64,000 bases of DNA from Strix aluco (Eukaryota; Chordata; Aves; Strigiformes; Strigidae). The notes below the pieces were generated by a model. The model worked only from the letters and a program-made list of their open reading frames with translations. It was not told the DNA's origin and did no database searches. The stretch spans positions 104,658,610 to 104,722,609 of the forward strand of contig NC_133934.1 in assembly GCF_031877795.1 (NCBI RefSeq). The letters run 5' to 3'. The translations under genes and the position numbers were made by a program. Below, piece after piece: positions 1 to 13,115 of this stretch; within the stretch, counting starts at the first letter, position 1; each line of letters begins with the position of its first letter.

Positions 1-3000
1 TTTGGGTTTGGTTTTTTTTTAGTGAAACAGTCTTGTTTAATCCCATGTAACCAGGGTGGTTAGAGTAGAAGTGCAGCCACAACCTGAATTAAAGTGGTGG
101 TGATGCAGTGCTATAGTGAAAAGAATTTACCCAATTTAACATGCTCAACTACTTGGGAAAATTTTGGTCAAGTTAGTTTTCATTATTGCTAAGATCAGAC
201 CACTGAGCCTATAGCAAAATTAAACAATTGGGTGAAGTCTTTTGATGACAATAGCATGCCCTTTTTACCAAGAAACTGTGGAAATGCTCTGTGCGTCTTC
301 CCAGCACCCAGAGTCATCCACCCCCATCTTATAATTCAACCTGCAAACAGATTAAGCAGCTGAGTTTGTGGAAAGTGTGTTTACTTTGAGCTAAGAACCC
401 TTGTGTGACACTATAGAGATTCCTCTGACACCTCTGGGAGAGCTACACAGACAGTTCGTACTCATCAGCAGGGAAACCAGGCTGAGAATTCCCAATTTCT
501 TTGTAACCTCAACCGCTTCATACAAATCAGTGTTTGGCAATTAGGCAGGAACTCATTTGTTAGCTTAGCTTTTTATTTCGAAGATGTAGGATATTCTACA
601 TTTCAAAAAGGAACTGACAATTTATAAACCTGTCAACGGAAAGGCTTCTTGGTATTAATTACAGTAGTATTAATTATTAGCACTGTCTTAACAGGGTGCT
701 TATAGTAATTTAAAATGTGTCACTACGATTTGTAGCCTAAGTAGGGTTCTGAAACATCTGTTTTCTTGACTTCTTTTAAATGCTCAAGTAAAATTGAATT
801 CTGACATAGGAGGGAAGTATTTTTTTTAGCAGCTGTATAAAGGGCTTTCTGAGTACTATCCAGAAAAATACTTGAATAATGTAGCAACAGTTAAAAATCA
901 GAAGAGGAAAATAATTATGACCTTCAATAAGAAATAACATAATTAGAGTAATTAAAATAATGTTGAAAAAGGATGTACTTTGTATTTTCATACCATGTAA
1001 TTTACTGGTGTTCACTATGCCTTTGCTAATCTGTTCTCTGACAAGACTAAAGAATTTTTTAATATTCTTAAAAAGTTCAGTGTTTGCATTCAGTATCATA
1101 TGCAGAGCTTGAAATAGAGATGTAATTTCTTATGGCACTGCCACCATGTCAGCTATTTGTGTACCCACCCGCAATTGTTGCTTTCTAAACGTGAGATCCA
1201 AATCAGAATAGTGGTCCTGTGTTTTCTGTCAGGATACAAAGCATCTAAAACATTTCCGTATCCTATCCCACATGAAACAGCAGCTGTGAACCAGAAGGGG
1301 AATATATTGGAATCTGCTTATAGTAAAATTCTGTTTATACTGAAGTAGAGGTGAACATCTCACATCAGCTCACCGCAGTGTAAGAGATAAATTGCAACTA
1401 TGTGCTCTTGCCTGTGAAGATGATTTGCCATCCTAACAGAGGGGGTGGTGTGAAACAGAAAATGTTGATGCGCAGAAAGTGACCACATGGATTTAGCAGC
1501 ACTTGTTTGAATCTATTTTGATTTTGAAACATTAACAAGATACACATTAAAGAGAGCGGTATTCTAGTTTACAAAGCAAATACACATTTTAAATGAGGTG
1601 TATGTAAATAAATACATGTATAGGCACACATAACACAGTACTTATTTATCCAATAGGAAATTATGATGATCTGCATGATACTTGGTATTTTTAACCTATA
1701 CTCTGTAGAATGGCTATGACTATAATTTTCTATATTTAATTAATGTTTCTAATTCATGGTTACAAACAAACAATTAGGATGGTGGAACAGAATTCACCAG
1801 GAGAGTTGACACAGTGCCACAGGCCCCCTGCAAGTTTGTCCTGCCGGAGAAGGCAGGAGCCAGCTGGTGCAGCCCCAGAAGGGAAATGGGACTGACCTGG
1901 AGAAGGTGGCTTGAAGATCCTGTGAATTAATTAATGCCTCTTCCAGCAGAGGAAGCAAGGCATTTTAAAACTGCCCTTCCTGCTAGAACCTCTGGGATTG
2001 AGGAGTGGCTACTGATGTCAGTGAGATCAGAGGAGGTTATAATGTAATACCAAATCAATATTAGCCAATTATCAGTAAAGGTTGAGGCCACTTTTGATGT
2101 GTTTTTCCAGGAAATGTTCTATTTTTCTGCAACAGCTTAGCAGCTGGAGTGAATTTTAATGCAATTTGTCTATTGAGGGCTTCCATTTTTTCTTATAATT
2201 TAATGATTCTAGCTCAGTAAAGCATAGCTCTCTGCATGTGAGCACAGTCACACTTGCACACTCACACAGCTGTGTTAGGTAGCAGCGGAGGGTGCATGTG
2301 TAGAATTTCTACGTAATCCTCTAAAAGTAAACACAAATCCACAAAGTAATGATGCAATGCTAAAATACACAGGTATGAAAATAAGCATAAATGGTGAGAA
2401 ACATGCTGCTTGTGAACTTTGTTGAGGTAGTTCTATGAACAAATCAAATATAAAATTGATACAAACCAGAAATTATTACTTCATTTGTCCATAACTGTTT
2501 ATTAAAGAGACCTTTTCTTTTGATTTCTTTTTTTTCTTTTAAGGAGGATGTCAAGAGAGTTACGGATTCGGATAAAATATTTCAGTGGGTTGAATATGTA
2601 AGAAAACTAAGCTATCTTCTGAATAAGCAGATAGTTTTATCAAAGGAAATTACTCTTTCTCATAAAAGAAATATTACCCTTAATAACATTTGCTTTACCT
2701 CTTAAGGTGTGGGGTTTTTTGACCACCTAACTTTCATGGTTGCTGGAACACATGCTTTTTTTGAGTAGTCCTGGATTTCTCTCCAGCATTTCTGAACATG
2801 CTTTCTCTGCTTTTGTAGTTGTTCGCTTAGATTCTTAGCTCATGCTGGTAAATAAGTTGATTGATGACACAACAAAAACAAACAGTTCTTACCAACATTC
2901 AACACAGTCGAAAAGAATGCAAAAAATGGAAAGAAATAAGAAGCAAGCATTTATTAAGTGGTTAGAGTCCCCCTCTTCTGCAAGTAAAACTAATCTGCCT

Positions 3001-6000
3001 TCCGAGTGCAGGAGCTGTGTGCATTTCACATCAATGTCCAAGACGTTCTCCAGTGCTGGCTGGAGGGCCTAATCTTTCCCAGAATGATCTGAGCAGTGCA
3101 GTTCAAGAACAAGAATGAATATTTGAATAATCACACCACAATGTGAGGTGACCCTCCGACAGGGGACTGACCAGATACACATATGGATTTTGGGAAGACA
3201 CTCTGATGCTCTTTTTTAACACAGCTGTGAGAAGAATGCGACTAAGACCCAGTAGTCTTTCTGGAGTATAGCTGGCAAAGGAAACCATGAGGAGAAGAGA
3301 ATTTAACACATGGGTGTAAGAGAGTCCGCTTCATTGATGCGATCTGAGGGGAATGTCTAATGACTGGAAGAATCAAACTTGGCAATGAAAACACAAAGCT
3401 CTTTTCATCAATTCAAGCGCAGACTCTAAAGCTGCAGATGGTTACCTCCAGCCTTGCCTATTCAGTGCAGGGTTGTATAAAATGGCACTTTGGTGAATAC
3501 TAATAGATCAAAACAAAGATTTAATAACATAAAGATGTGGTGTTCATTTTTAAATGAGGATACAGGTCAGTGTCTCAGAAAAGAGTGAAATAAGTATCTT
3601 TATGTATGGGTCTAAAGTCTCTGGAGATTTTTAACTGCAAACATGGTATCTTTAGTGTGCCGATTGTATTCAGCACAGCACAGCTATGCAGGGAACAGAC
3701 TAAAAGCAAGATTTCTGAATTATTACACTAACTGACCCTCTTTGCAACATGCAAATGTTGTTAACTAGTTATCTTCCTTTTAAAATCATACCTGCATATA
3801 TTTAGTTGAAGCATACATTGTAACTTGTATGTGTTCGGTCACTGGTTGTAGATAAGAATGGAGCTAGTTAATTAGAAATTGCAGGCAGAAGCACTGCACA
3901 AAAGAAACAAGTTGTACATTCTCTGGGACTTAAAGCTATTTGTTTTGGAGGAAACACCAAATGTTAGAGAACTCAGTTGCTTTATTTTAAATTTCAGAGA
4001 TACATTTCTTTAATTTTCATCTTTCAAAACAGTAAATATCATTTGATTTCTTACTTTATTAAGATGTTACATTTAGATGTTCAAACTTCCCTATTAAAAC
4101 TAGACTGCTTTTTTTTTTTACTTACAAAACTGTATTCTGGTGTATGTCAGATCAACACATTAACTACAGGAGGCAAGGAGTACAGCTTCACAGATATTAA
4201 TAGTTTCACTGATTTGTGTCAGTAAATAATTTGGCAGGTGTCAAAAGTGATTTTGCTTTTAATGAAAACCACTGTGCTGCCTGCTGCTGTGAAGTTCTGC
4301 TGGGATTGAATAGTTGGTAATCTTTTAATATCATATGGGGAATAATTTAATCAGTGCTGGCATTTTGAAATGTAAAGTAAGTTCTGGTGACTTGTTGAAG
4401 AATGTAGATGTAGAGCTAGTTCCTTAGTTACAGCAAATTGGCTTAGCTCTGTCGCACTGAGTTGCATTCATTTGTCCCAGTTAAGGATATGACCTGTAGT
4501 TTACTGAGAAACAGATGCTGGTGGGTGCATTCAAAAGACGAGCAAGTGAGGGCAAAGTGCTAAGAATCTTGTACTTGCTATAGCAAGGCACAGAAGTCAA
4601 TGGTTATGAGAGTTTGTATGGAAGGAAATGGGGAGCCGAGGAAGACGCCTCTTGTAACAGTCTAATAGTTCTGGACTTTCAGAACTGGATCAAAAGTTAT
4701 TAAAGGAGATTCAACATGGAAAAAAATGCTTGATGAGGACTGATGTGTTGGCTGCCTCATGCAATGATTGAAAGCAGATTATAAACTCCATGGGGCCCAT
4801 AAGAGATACACAATCTTCACAGGCGGAGTTTTATGGTGTTTAGGAAATGCACTCTAGCCAGATGGAAGATTCCCAAACACGCAAAACTACCACATACCCT
4901 GAAGAATTCTGCAGAGTGCGGCAGAGCTGATGCAAAATTTCTTTGGCATGCAAGACATGAATAGGAACATGAGAAAGTCTGAAACACAAAATCTAGTAAC
5001 AGTCACATCATATATACAAAAATATTACCATTAGCTACAGTAGCAATAACAGGCAGTGTGAATTTATTGGATGTAGGGGCAATAGGCGTGGAAGTAGTCT
5101 GCTTTAGGAATTCAGTGAGAAATTAAGACTAATTGAAATGTGTGAAGAAAGTCATGTGAGATCTAACTGAAAGCAGTACATAGTAGGGTCAGAATTTATT
5201 TAAATACTTGGAATTCTGCACTAACGCCAGTGACTCCTCTCAGAAAAATTCCCTTCAGACTGCACTAATATGCATGGTGAAATGATGAATTAAAAAGTCT
5301 TGTAGAGATACCTGTTTGTTGTAATAAAATAATTGAGTAAGCCAGTGAGGTTATGTGCAGCCTCAGAGAAATTCAACATATGGAGTGAAATCAATTCTCT
5401 GGGTCTGGAGGAAATAAAATATTGAACTAGTATTCAAATCTAAGGTGAGCTGAACAAATTCAGTCACTGGTTGCATATTCTCTGGACTGTTGTAGGTATA
5501 CTGCATTTCTGTATCACTAGGCAGATCTTGTTTCCCTTGGTAAGGCTAACGTATTATTCATGCTGTACAAAAAGAAATATATCACTTTTGCAAAGCTGTA
5601 ATGAAATGCATTGGATTATACTATCTTCATCAGATGACACTTCCCTTACCAATTTTTGAATCATGTACTCCATGTTACAGTCCAGGTAAAATTTTCAGAC
5701 TGTGGTGGAGGGAGTGCCTGGTAACTTAGTACCACTAATACTGATAACCTCCCAGCACAAAGAGAGGACTTGGATTAGCATAAATAAAAAACTTCTGACT
5801 GTAAAAATACAAAACAATTGACTTCTTGTCTTTTCTGCCTGGGTTCCTTGGAGACCCAAATGGAGAAGCACATGCTGAACCAGAGTGATGCACACTGGTT
5901 GCACCAAGATCCACACAAGCAGCGTGACCTCAGACGTTTTCTTTCTAAAGCTTCCTTGCCGTCTGTGCCCCTCTGCCTCAGTTTTCTAAGAGGTTGTTTG

Positions 6001-9000
6001 GGAGCAGGGGTACTCCTCTGGGGTGTGATAGAATGGAGATGAGTTTCCTTCTCCATCTGAGGAGATCCTGGTTCAGATCTCCTGTATCTCATAGGAAAAT
6101 TTTAGCCACGCAGGTTTGGTCTGCGTGCTCTCTATTCCTTGCCTTGAAGTAGTACCACATAGCAGAAAATAATGCAGACTTCTCAGATCAGAGAGCGGTG
6201 AGTAAGTAGGCTACTTACCTCTGAAAAGCAGGACCTGGTTCTGACACTTCCCTTTAGGGCTTTTTCTCAGTTTTATCCAATGCCTGTTGAACATAAATAC
6301 AGAGCCAGTATCAGAACACCCATCTCTCATTTTCCAGGTGAGTGCCCTCAGTCACCACCCACAGAATCACACCTTCAGGTCTAACAACATTTCAGATGTT
6401 TCTTCTGTAGAAATTCATAGCTTCAGAAAGAGAAGCAGAGAAGACTCTTCAGCCCTGGAGTGTACTGCTCTCCTGAGAAGTGACAGATGTGGGTTAAAAC
6501 CAAGTTTTCCTTAGCTTGGCTCAGTGCTCTAGCCGATAGTCGGTATTTTTTTTTATACTTGTTTTAAAAAGGAGAAGTGGTGGCACTGCTGTTACCTTTG
6601 TCACCTTAAAAGAAACAAGTGGCCTCAGGTTAGTTTTAGAGAAGGGCAGCTTGAGGACCTCTGGACATCTTGGAGCAAGACACTTAAAGCAAGGGGCTGA
6701 GATTTTTAAAAAAAAAAAGAATAAGAAACCTGTATTTGTCTAGTTTTGAAGCACCCTTCTCCTTAAACTCATTGCAAATCCCATCCCGAGGTGCTGCCGT
6801 GCTCTCTGTGCAGTCTGGAGTGGGAATGCACCAGTCCAGAGCACATGTGGAGATGTAGATCCTGTTCTCCATACCAGAGTCCTAAAAGACAGATTTGGTG
6901 ATGTTCAGAATTACTGCAGCTGAGCCCCTTTGTAGTACTAATGATTCATAATATCTTTTGACGTCTCCTTTTCATTTGAAGATGGCCCTTAATAGAGCAG
7001 TTTGTGGTATCAGTACCAAAAGTCTCATACCGTTATGATGCATGATATTGCCAGAGCAGATTACGGGATATCCTTCTTGTAAATGTTTTGGGTGTCATAA
7101 ATTATAGTGGGGCCTTTAGCATCCAACGGTTTGTGATCAATACCAGGATTATGTTCAATGGTGTACTTAACAGAATGAAGACAAAAAATCCCAACCAAAG
7201 GGAATGACAGATAAGCCTTTCCTGCATTCCTTGCACACCCGAGATATCCATTGACTGCAGGGAGTTTCACATGGATGAAGAATGCAAAACTGAGCATACA
7301 GTCTAAGTCAAGTATTTATTTTCTTTGTGTAGCTATGGTTTACATTTACTTAACCTCTGTAAATTGTGGATTGCAGTGCAGATATTGTTTTCTTAAAGTA
7401 TGGGTAGTTACAATATAAACACAAATATTTATCATCATTTGAATATTTATCATCTCAGCCTTTCACAAAAATATAAGCAGTGCTGAAACTTCGTTCTCTC
7501 AAGCACTAAAATGTATTCTATGAAAGTCAAATGTTTTCAGAGTCAACATAATCACAGCATCCCAGTTTTTGACCTGTGTGTTCATTTACAGTTTGCTTAT
7601 AGCTGCTTCACAGAGATGGAGGTTTGTAGATTACAACATGGTTTTATTGATTTATCAGTAACAAAATACACTAAGTATACTCAGTAAACTGGATCAGCTA
7701 GCTCTTGGGCTTGTATTGTATAATATCAGCTTGTTGTGGAATACTTCAGAACAAAATCAGAATGTTAGCATAGTTAACATCAGTGGTGTAAACCAGACTT
7801 GCAAAGACTAATATTTAGTAAGACCAATAACACAAACAAATTAGATTTTGAAGTTGTTTGCCCGATAGGAAGAAGCGTGCTGACGTATTTGTATTTGTAA
7901 GCTTATAGTTAACCATTCTATGACAAATTATTAAATAACTTTGAACAGCAGATTGAGTGCTCCTTGAAGAACAGCAGGAAAAGTTTTTCTCAGACTTGCT
8001 TTTTTTTCCAAGACAATAAAACGAGTGTCACAGCAAATAATTATTTACTTTAATATTTTATATCCAAATAAAATAAGTCCATGGCATTTACATTGCCGTT
8101 ACTAAATAGTATTTGGTTTGTTTGCAAGAGTCATTTATTTGTGGCTTGGCTGAAGGAATAAAAATAAATTTGCGGTTCTTTCTGTTAATACTCATACTGT
8201 TTCTTAACATATGCAAAAGATTGAATACTGTAAAGCAGAAGCTCAAAAAGAAAGCCCAGACTTTCTGAAGCTTCTGAATTACGTATAATCTTTTGGAGAA
8301 TTGCTGGAACAGTTCTTCACAGCAATAAATAGAAATAACTGAATAGGTCAGAAAGGTATTTAATTTTAAGCAAACTTGAAATGGTTTAAATTTTTCTACT
8401 GCTTAAAATTAAGTGTGCCTTTACTGAATCAGGGGCTAGTTCTCCAAGGAAAAAAATACAGTTCATGTTTCTAATCTAATACTGAGTCATTAATTAATAG
8501 CCAGATTTTTCCATAAGGCTTTTAATTTTTTTAATGAGATTTTGTAGAAAGGCCATATCAGTTGTATTTCTAAGTATGAGAGCTAACAACAGCTTTAACT
8601 CCATCATTGCCACTGCTGTTTCATTGGCAAAGTGCTCAGCTTTCCTGTTCCACATTTTTGCTGCATGTGATGTGGGTATAAGGATATAGATCTAAACACT
8701 GAGTTGTTGGAAGGCATAAATGTTTAGGACCAAATTTTATCATTTCAGCTTCAGATTATGGAATTTTTGCCCATAGAAAGTATCTGAATTCAGCCTTTGA
8801 ATGGAAAACACTGCATGTATTGGAGATATGTATAATAAAATTACTGTATTTAGCATTTTATTCTGTGCCTCCTAATATATCCGTTTCTATCACCTTGATC
8901 TTTGATAAGATAATCATAAATTATATGAAGGATGTAACAGGTGCCCATCTATATCTGATAAAAGGGATATCTAAGTGGTGAACTCAACACAAAAGACATT

Positions 9001-12000
9001 TCACAGATCTCCAGTTTTAAACACTGAGAAAGTATTTTACTCTATGCTTTTGAAGAATTTTTTGATTCGATGTAAAGGCAAATTTTTATGCTTTTATCAG
9101 CAGAAAATAAAAAGTTTTTCTCCTACAATCCCATTCATGCCACCACCAGGCAGAATTGCCACCAAGGCCTGAGTCTTCAAGCTCACCAGTTCAGAAAAAT
9201 TAAAGCTGTCTTCAAAATGAGCTGGAGGTCCACTGCTTCTCTCCTGAGTCAGCCTTGCTTGGGAATGCGGTCACCTCCCAGGAGCAGGAGGAGAAGCTCA
9301 TTCCTAGTCGGATAGCAGAAACATGGAGCAAAATAGTCCCAGAAGGCCAGTGGAAAAAAAAAATCTCATGTGAATTGTCTTGCTAGAATTGTGCAGAAGA
9401 CAGTTGGAGACAGTCTGTCTGCTGGCTACTGGAGAGAGGTTACTGAAGCTGAGATGCGGGAAGGCTTGTTTTTACCTTAATGGCCTTAAATGGCTGATAA
9501 CTTAGTAAAAAGCCTATGAAGTATTTTAAGGAGCACTGTGCATGTGTAGAAGACACTTTGGTCTGTGATGCAAAGTCTCAACTGGTATTTTAAAAACCCT
9601 TTTTTTGTGTGTAAATGAGCAGTTAGCCATCTTTTCTGGTTTTATCCCTGCATAGGGGACAACATCACCATAATAGACAAGCTTCATGCTGATAACATCT
9701 ATAATATATTACAAACATTAAGAGGAGGAGAGGATGTCTCATCCATGGATTTTTTTGTCAGTCCACTACTGAGGGAAAGCTGCTCATATTTTTTCTAGAT
9801 ATACTTTTCAGAAGTATGACTAAGTATGAGTCGCCCTGAAACCAGAAGTCTGTGGGCACTGCTGGATTACACCGGAAGGGTGGGGAGTTCACCTACCAGT
9901 CTGAGCCCGTTATGATGGACTTACCACAAGTGGGAGCTTATTTAAATGTTTTCCACTTGCATCCAAACCCGTTCCAATTGTTACTTGATCTCTCAGTGAA
10001 TTAGAAATCATTTCATCTTGGGCTATATCACATCAGTTATGCCAGGAAAGGAAATCTATTTAAATACATCAAACCTATGTAGAAATGATTAATTTTTAAT
10101 GTAAAGTGGAGGGATTTGATGATGGTTTATTGGAAGTCATTTTTTCTCCACAAGCTCCGAATTATTCTTGGTCACGAGGGTGGAATCACCTCAGGGGAGG
10201 TGGAACATAACTGAGAGATACCTAGATCCAGCAGGTCTGTATCAGGTTTTGCAAAATGTTTGTGGAATCAAGAAAAAAGCTCATGTTGTCTTTATGATAT
10301 CAAGAGGAGTCTGCCAAAGTTGTGCTTTGATGGAATGTACTTGGGAAACAGCCTGAGTAGTACATCAGTATTTGAGATTTTACAAACTCGTTGTAAACAG
10401 GACTTGACCAGAACATGCCCAAAAAAGGTGAGGCTGGCTTGGAATAGGCAGCTGAGAGGTTCAGACCTGGTCTTACAAGGAAGGCTTGTTTGAAACATGC
10501 AGAAAGGTGTAATGTGGTCGTTTCAGACTGATACTTCTACAAGTTTAGAGTCTCTTAGTAACCCCATTCTCTACAGATCTGTAAATATATATGTCTGCTG
10601 GTCCTGCATCCTGAATATTTTTCTCCTGAGGAATTCTGTCTAACTGTTTGGTTTGAGCAGGTTTGAAATACTGTTTGTTTGAGATAATCAATTTTTGACA
10701 TTACTTTTAAATATTCCTGAAGAGGGATTTAGAAACCAAAATCCTTTAAAAAGTAGGTCCTTTTTCCATCTCCTGAAATACATTTCAGCTGGATATAGAA
10801 TAAGAAAACTGGCTAGTTGTTACCAGTTGACATGGTTCAGAGCACAGATTGAGAAGCTGAGGGAGAAGGGCTCTGTATCCAGCAATTTTAGGCTCTAATT
10901 CTGCAGGATACTTGTTCTGTGTGTGTGCATGTGAGAAACCCCATTTAGCTCAAGACTACTTACACATAAAATTAAACATGTGGGGCTTTTCATTCTTCTT
11001 GGCTGGTTGAGCTTCAACAAGTCATTTCACTTCTCTGCATGCTGTTTTGCCACATAATACACATGATGCAAAATAGACCTTATGTCTGCCTTTTAAACAC
11101 TTTACTTAGAAGTTCTGACCATCCCTCCATGTTGTGAGCACTCAAAGCAAAGAGTATTTGCTTTTCTGAAATTGTAGTGTTCTCAAGAAGAAGGTGGGAA
11201 ACAGTTCAGAGACAGAATAAGTTTGCCTGTGATTCGTGGTGCTCTAATGATACCAAACATCATTACGAAAGGGCAGAACTAGTGTTCATTGGGAGTTGAT
11301 AGGAAGTCTGTCTTCAAATTAATAAATACTATGGGAGAATACTTTATATGGAGAAGATATATTAGCATAAGGTAAAACTGCTAGCTTTTCCTGAGCAGAT
11401 GGCAGAGACTTCCAGGAAGTACTTGGCAAGAAAATCCAGGAGACCCTTGCCTATTCATATCAGCACAAACTTTGTGGAAGTGTCACTTTGCTGTCACTGT
11501 AAGGAGTAGGCTTCGATGTCAGTTTCTCTGAAAATAGAGACCAGCTGTGACACTAAATGCGTGGAAACAGTAATTGTCATTGCTAAAAGTAATTCAAGCT
11601 TATGGAAGGAGGTATAGAAAAGGTTTTTCTTGCACAAACAGAAGTGGTAAACTTTGCATAAAATGGCATATAAACTGTTGGACTCAAGCTGCAGTAATTA
11701 GGTGAAATTCTGTGATCTGATTAAATAATCTGATGAGTATCATTTGGCCTTAAATATTCCAATATAGCCTCTACTTCAGTTATTGTTAATTTTGTAACTC
11801 TTTAATATCAGCCACATGCTCAGATGTGAATGGTCCATCCAATAATAAGAGCGTGGCCTATATGATATGCACGTTGTAGATCTGAATGTACTGAAATACA
11901 GATGAGGTTACAACATAGTTGTTTCAGGATTCATTTTTCTTTCTCATAAGCTCATTTATTTTAGGCAGTGTTTGCTGTCCTGAGAAAGCATTTGAAAGCA

Positions 12001-12619
12001 AAGGAGCAATACCTTTCACAAGGTGTCATTGAATCCAGCATAGATGCAAAGTCCTGATTTTATATTATCCTGTACTATGTAACAATCTACATCAATGCAA
12101 AGTAGGGTGAAATGCTGTCAAAATAGACCAACTGTGTTTACCACTCACTTTTCCTGCTGCTAGTGATGGCACAAGGTGAATAGTAATGGTGAGCTAGCTC
12201 ATAATCTTCCAAACAGAAGGTAGAGAGCAAACAATTTGACAAGATTAGTTATTGTGGACCACAGATAAAGGCTTAATATTTTAGCCAAGGCCTGTGTAAG
12301 CCAGGTTTATTTTGAAATATGTCTGCAGTCAGGAGCCCAACTGGCTGTATTTACTTCTAAGTTTAATCATATACAGAATTACTCTTTTGGGTTGAGAAGA
12401 TGCTGAAAGGGATTTAATAGGAATGCTTGTTTTGTGACAGTGCTTTTCAGAGGCAGAATAGTTTGCCCTGCCAAATTTAAGGCCTGTAAGTTTAATGGAA
12501 CATACTTTTTGGAGTGATATTACAAACAGTGTTGGGCAGGCAGGAATTGGCGGCGGTGCCTGGAGTGATTAGATTCAACACTGTGGTCTACCACAGTTTA
12601 AAGCTCGCTGATGCTGCTA

Positions 12620-12835
12620 AATCAGTCTCTAAGACTTGTGTTTAAAGACCAGAAAGGACCATTAATACCAGTCAGTCCAGCCACCTGTCTAACACAGGGC
12701 ACCGAATTTTACTCGGCAATTCCTGCATCAGGTTCAAAACCACTGCTGAACTCCAGCATGTCATTTAGAAAGACACTCAGTCTTCCATCCAAAAGATGCA
12801 GACAGAACTTTGTTCGGCAGAGAGAGGCAGCCTGG
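12620..12835 (+). repeat. Ancient amniote interspersed repeat fragment
   Basis: The segment from about 12636 resembles a dispersed repeat common in turtle and crocodile genomes. The shared blocks are a 'ccagaaaggaccatta' start, 'agtccagccacctgtctaac', 'acacagggcaccgaatttt', 'aattcctgcatcaggttc' and 'tttagaaagacactcagtctt'. The match is by memory of the repeat's appearance, not by alignment, and I am not sure of its family name (a CR1-type tail or a SINE). Divergence looks high, as expected for an insertion predating birds. The 77-codon open frame across it is not a gene. Confidence 0.5.
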
Positions 12836-13039
12836 TGCATCTGATCCAGATGTAGTCTTTACCACTTTATGAAGGAATTGTTACAGACTGGTGTAAGACC
12901 ATTAAATGCAATCAGCAATTTTTTTTAGTGAGTCAGTCAAAAATTATTATTGTTCAAAAGGTAGACTTTTGAGGTGGCAAAAATAATACCTGAACTGAGG
13001 GATAAGAATAAAGATTCACTGAACCATCCATAGGTAAGA

Positions 13040-13115
13040 GGGTGATGCCTCTGTAGCTTGGTAGATAGGTCACTCACTGTGACGTCATACTCCTACATTC
13101 CAGGCTTTGATCCAG
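13040..13115 (+). repeat. Decayed tRNA-derived SINE-like segment
   Basis: The sequence contains a block resembling a tRNA internal A box (TAGCTTGGTAGATAGG, around 13055-13070) and, about 40 bases later, a degenerate B box (GGCTTTGATCC, around 13104-13114). No clean acceptor stem or anticodon stem pairs around them, so it is not a functional tRNA gene. A second tRNA-like remnant ('cactcgagcacccggtgtta' and 'ggtccagttccctcgt') follows at about 13178-13248. Together with the ancient repeat just upstream, this suggests an old SINE cluster. Family assignment is uncertain. Confidence 0.35.

Noticed and set aside
2544-2598. Exon-like segment with a strong pyrimidine-AG and GTAAGA donor, reading EDVKRVTDSDKIFQWVEY
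   Set aside because: I considered an upstream MIPOL1 exon because of a faint VTxSDK resemblance, but the rest does not match and the intervening MIPOL1 exons are missing. Likely a chance splice-like context.
5695-6350. Possible gene or old SINE with a CCAG|GTGAGT word at about 6335-6343
   Set aside because: Both strands have moderate frames but none protein-like. A weak tRNA-like phrase (near 6065) is too degenerate to classify.
13055-13114. tRNA gene
   Set aside because: A- and B-box words are present but there is no foldable cloverleaf. Treated as a SINE remnant.
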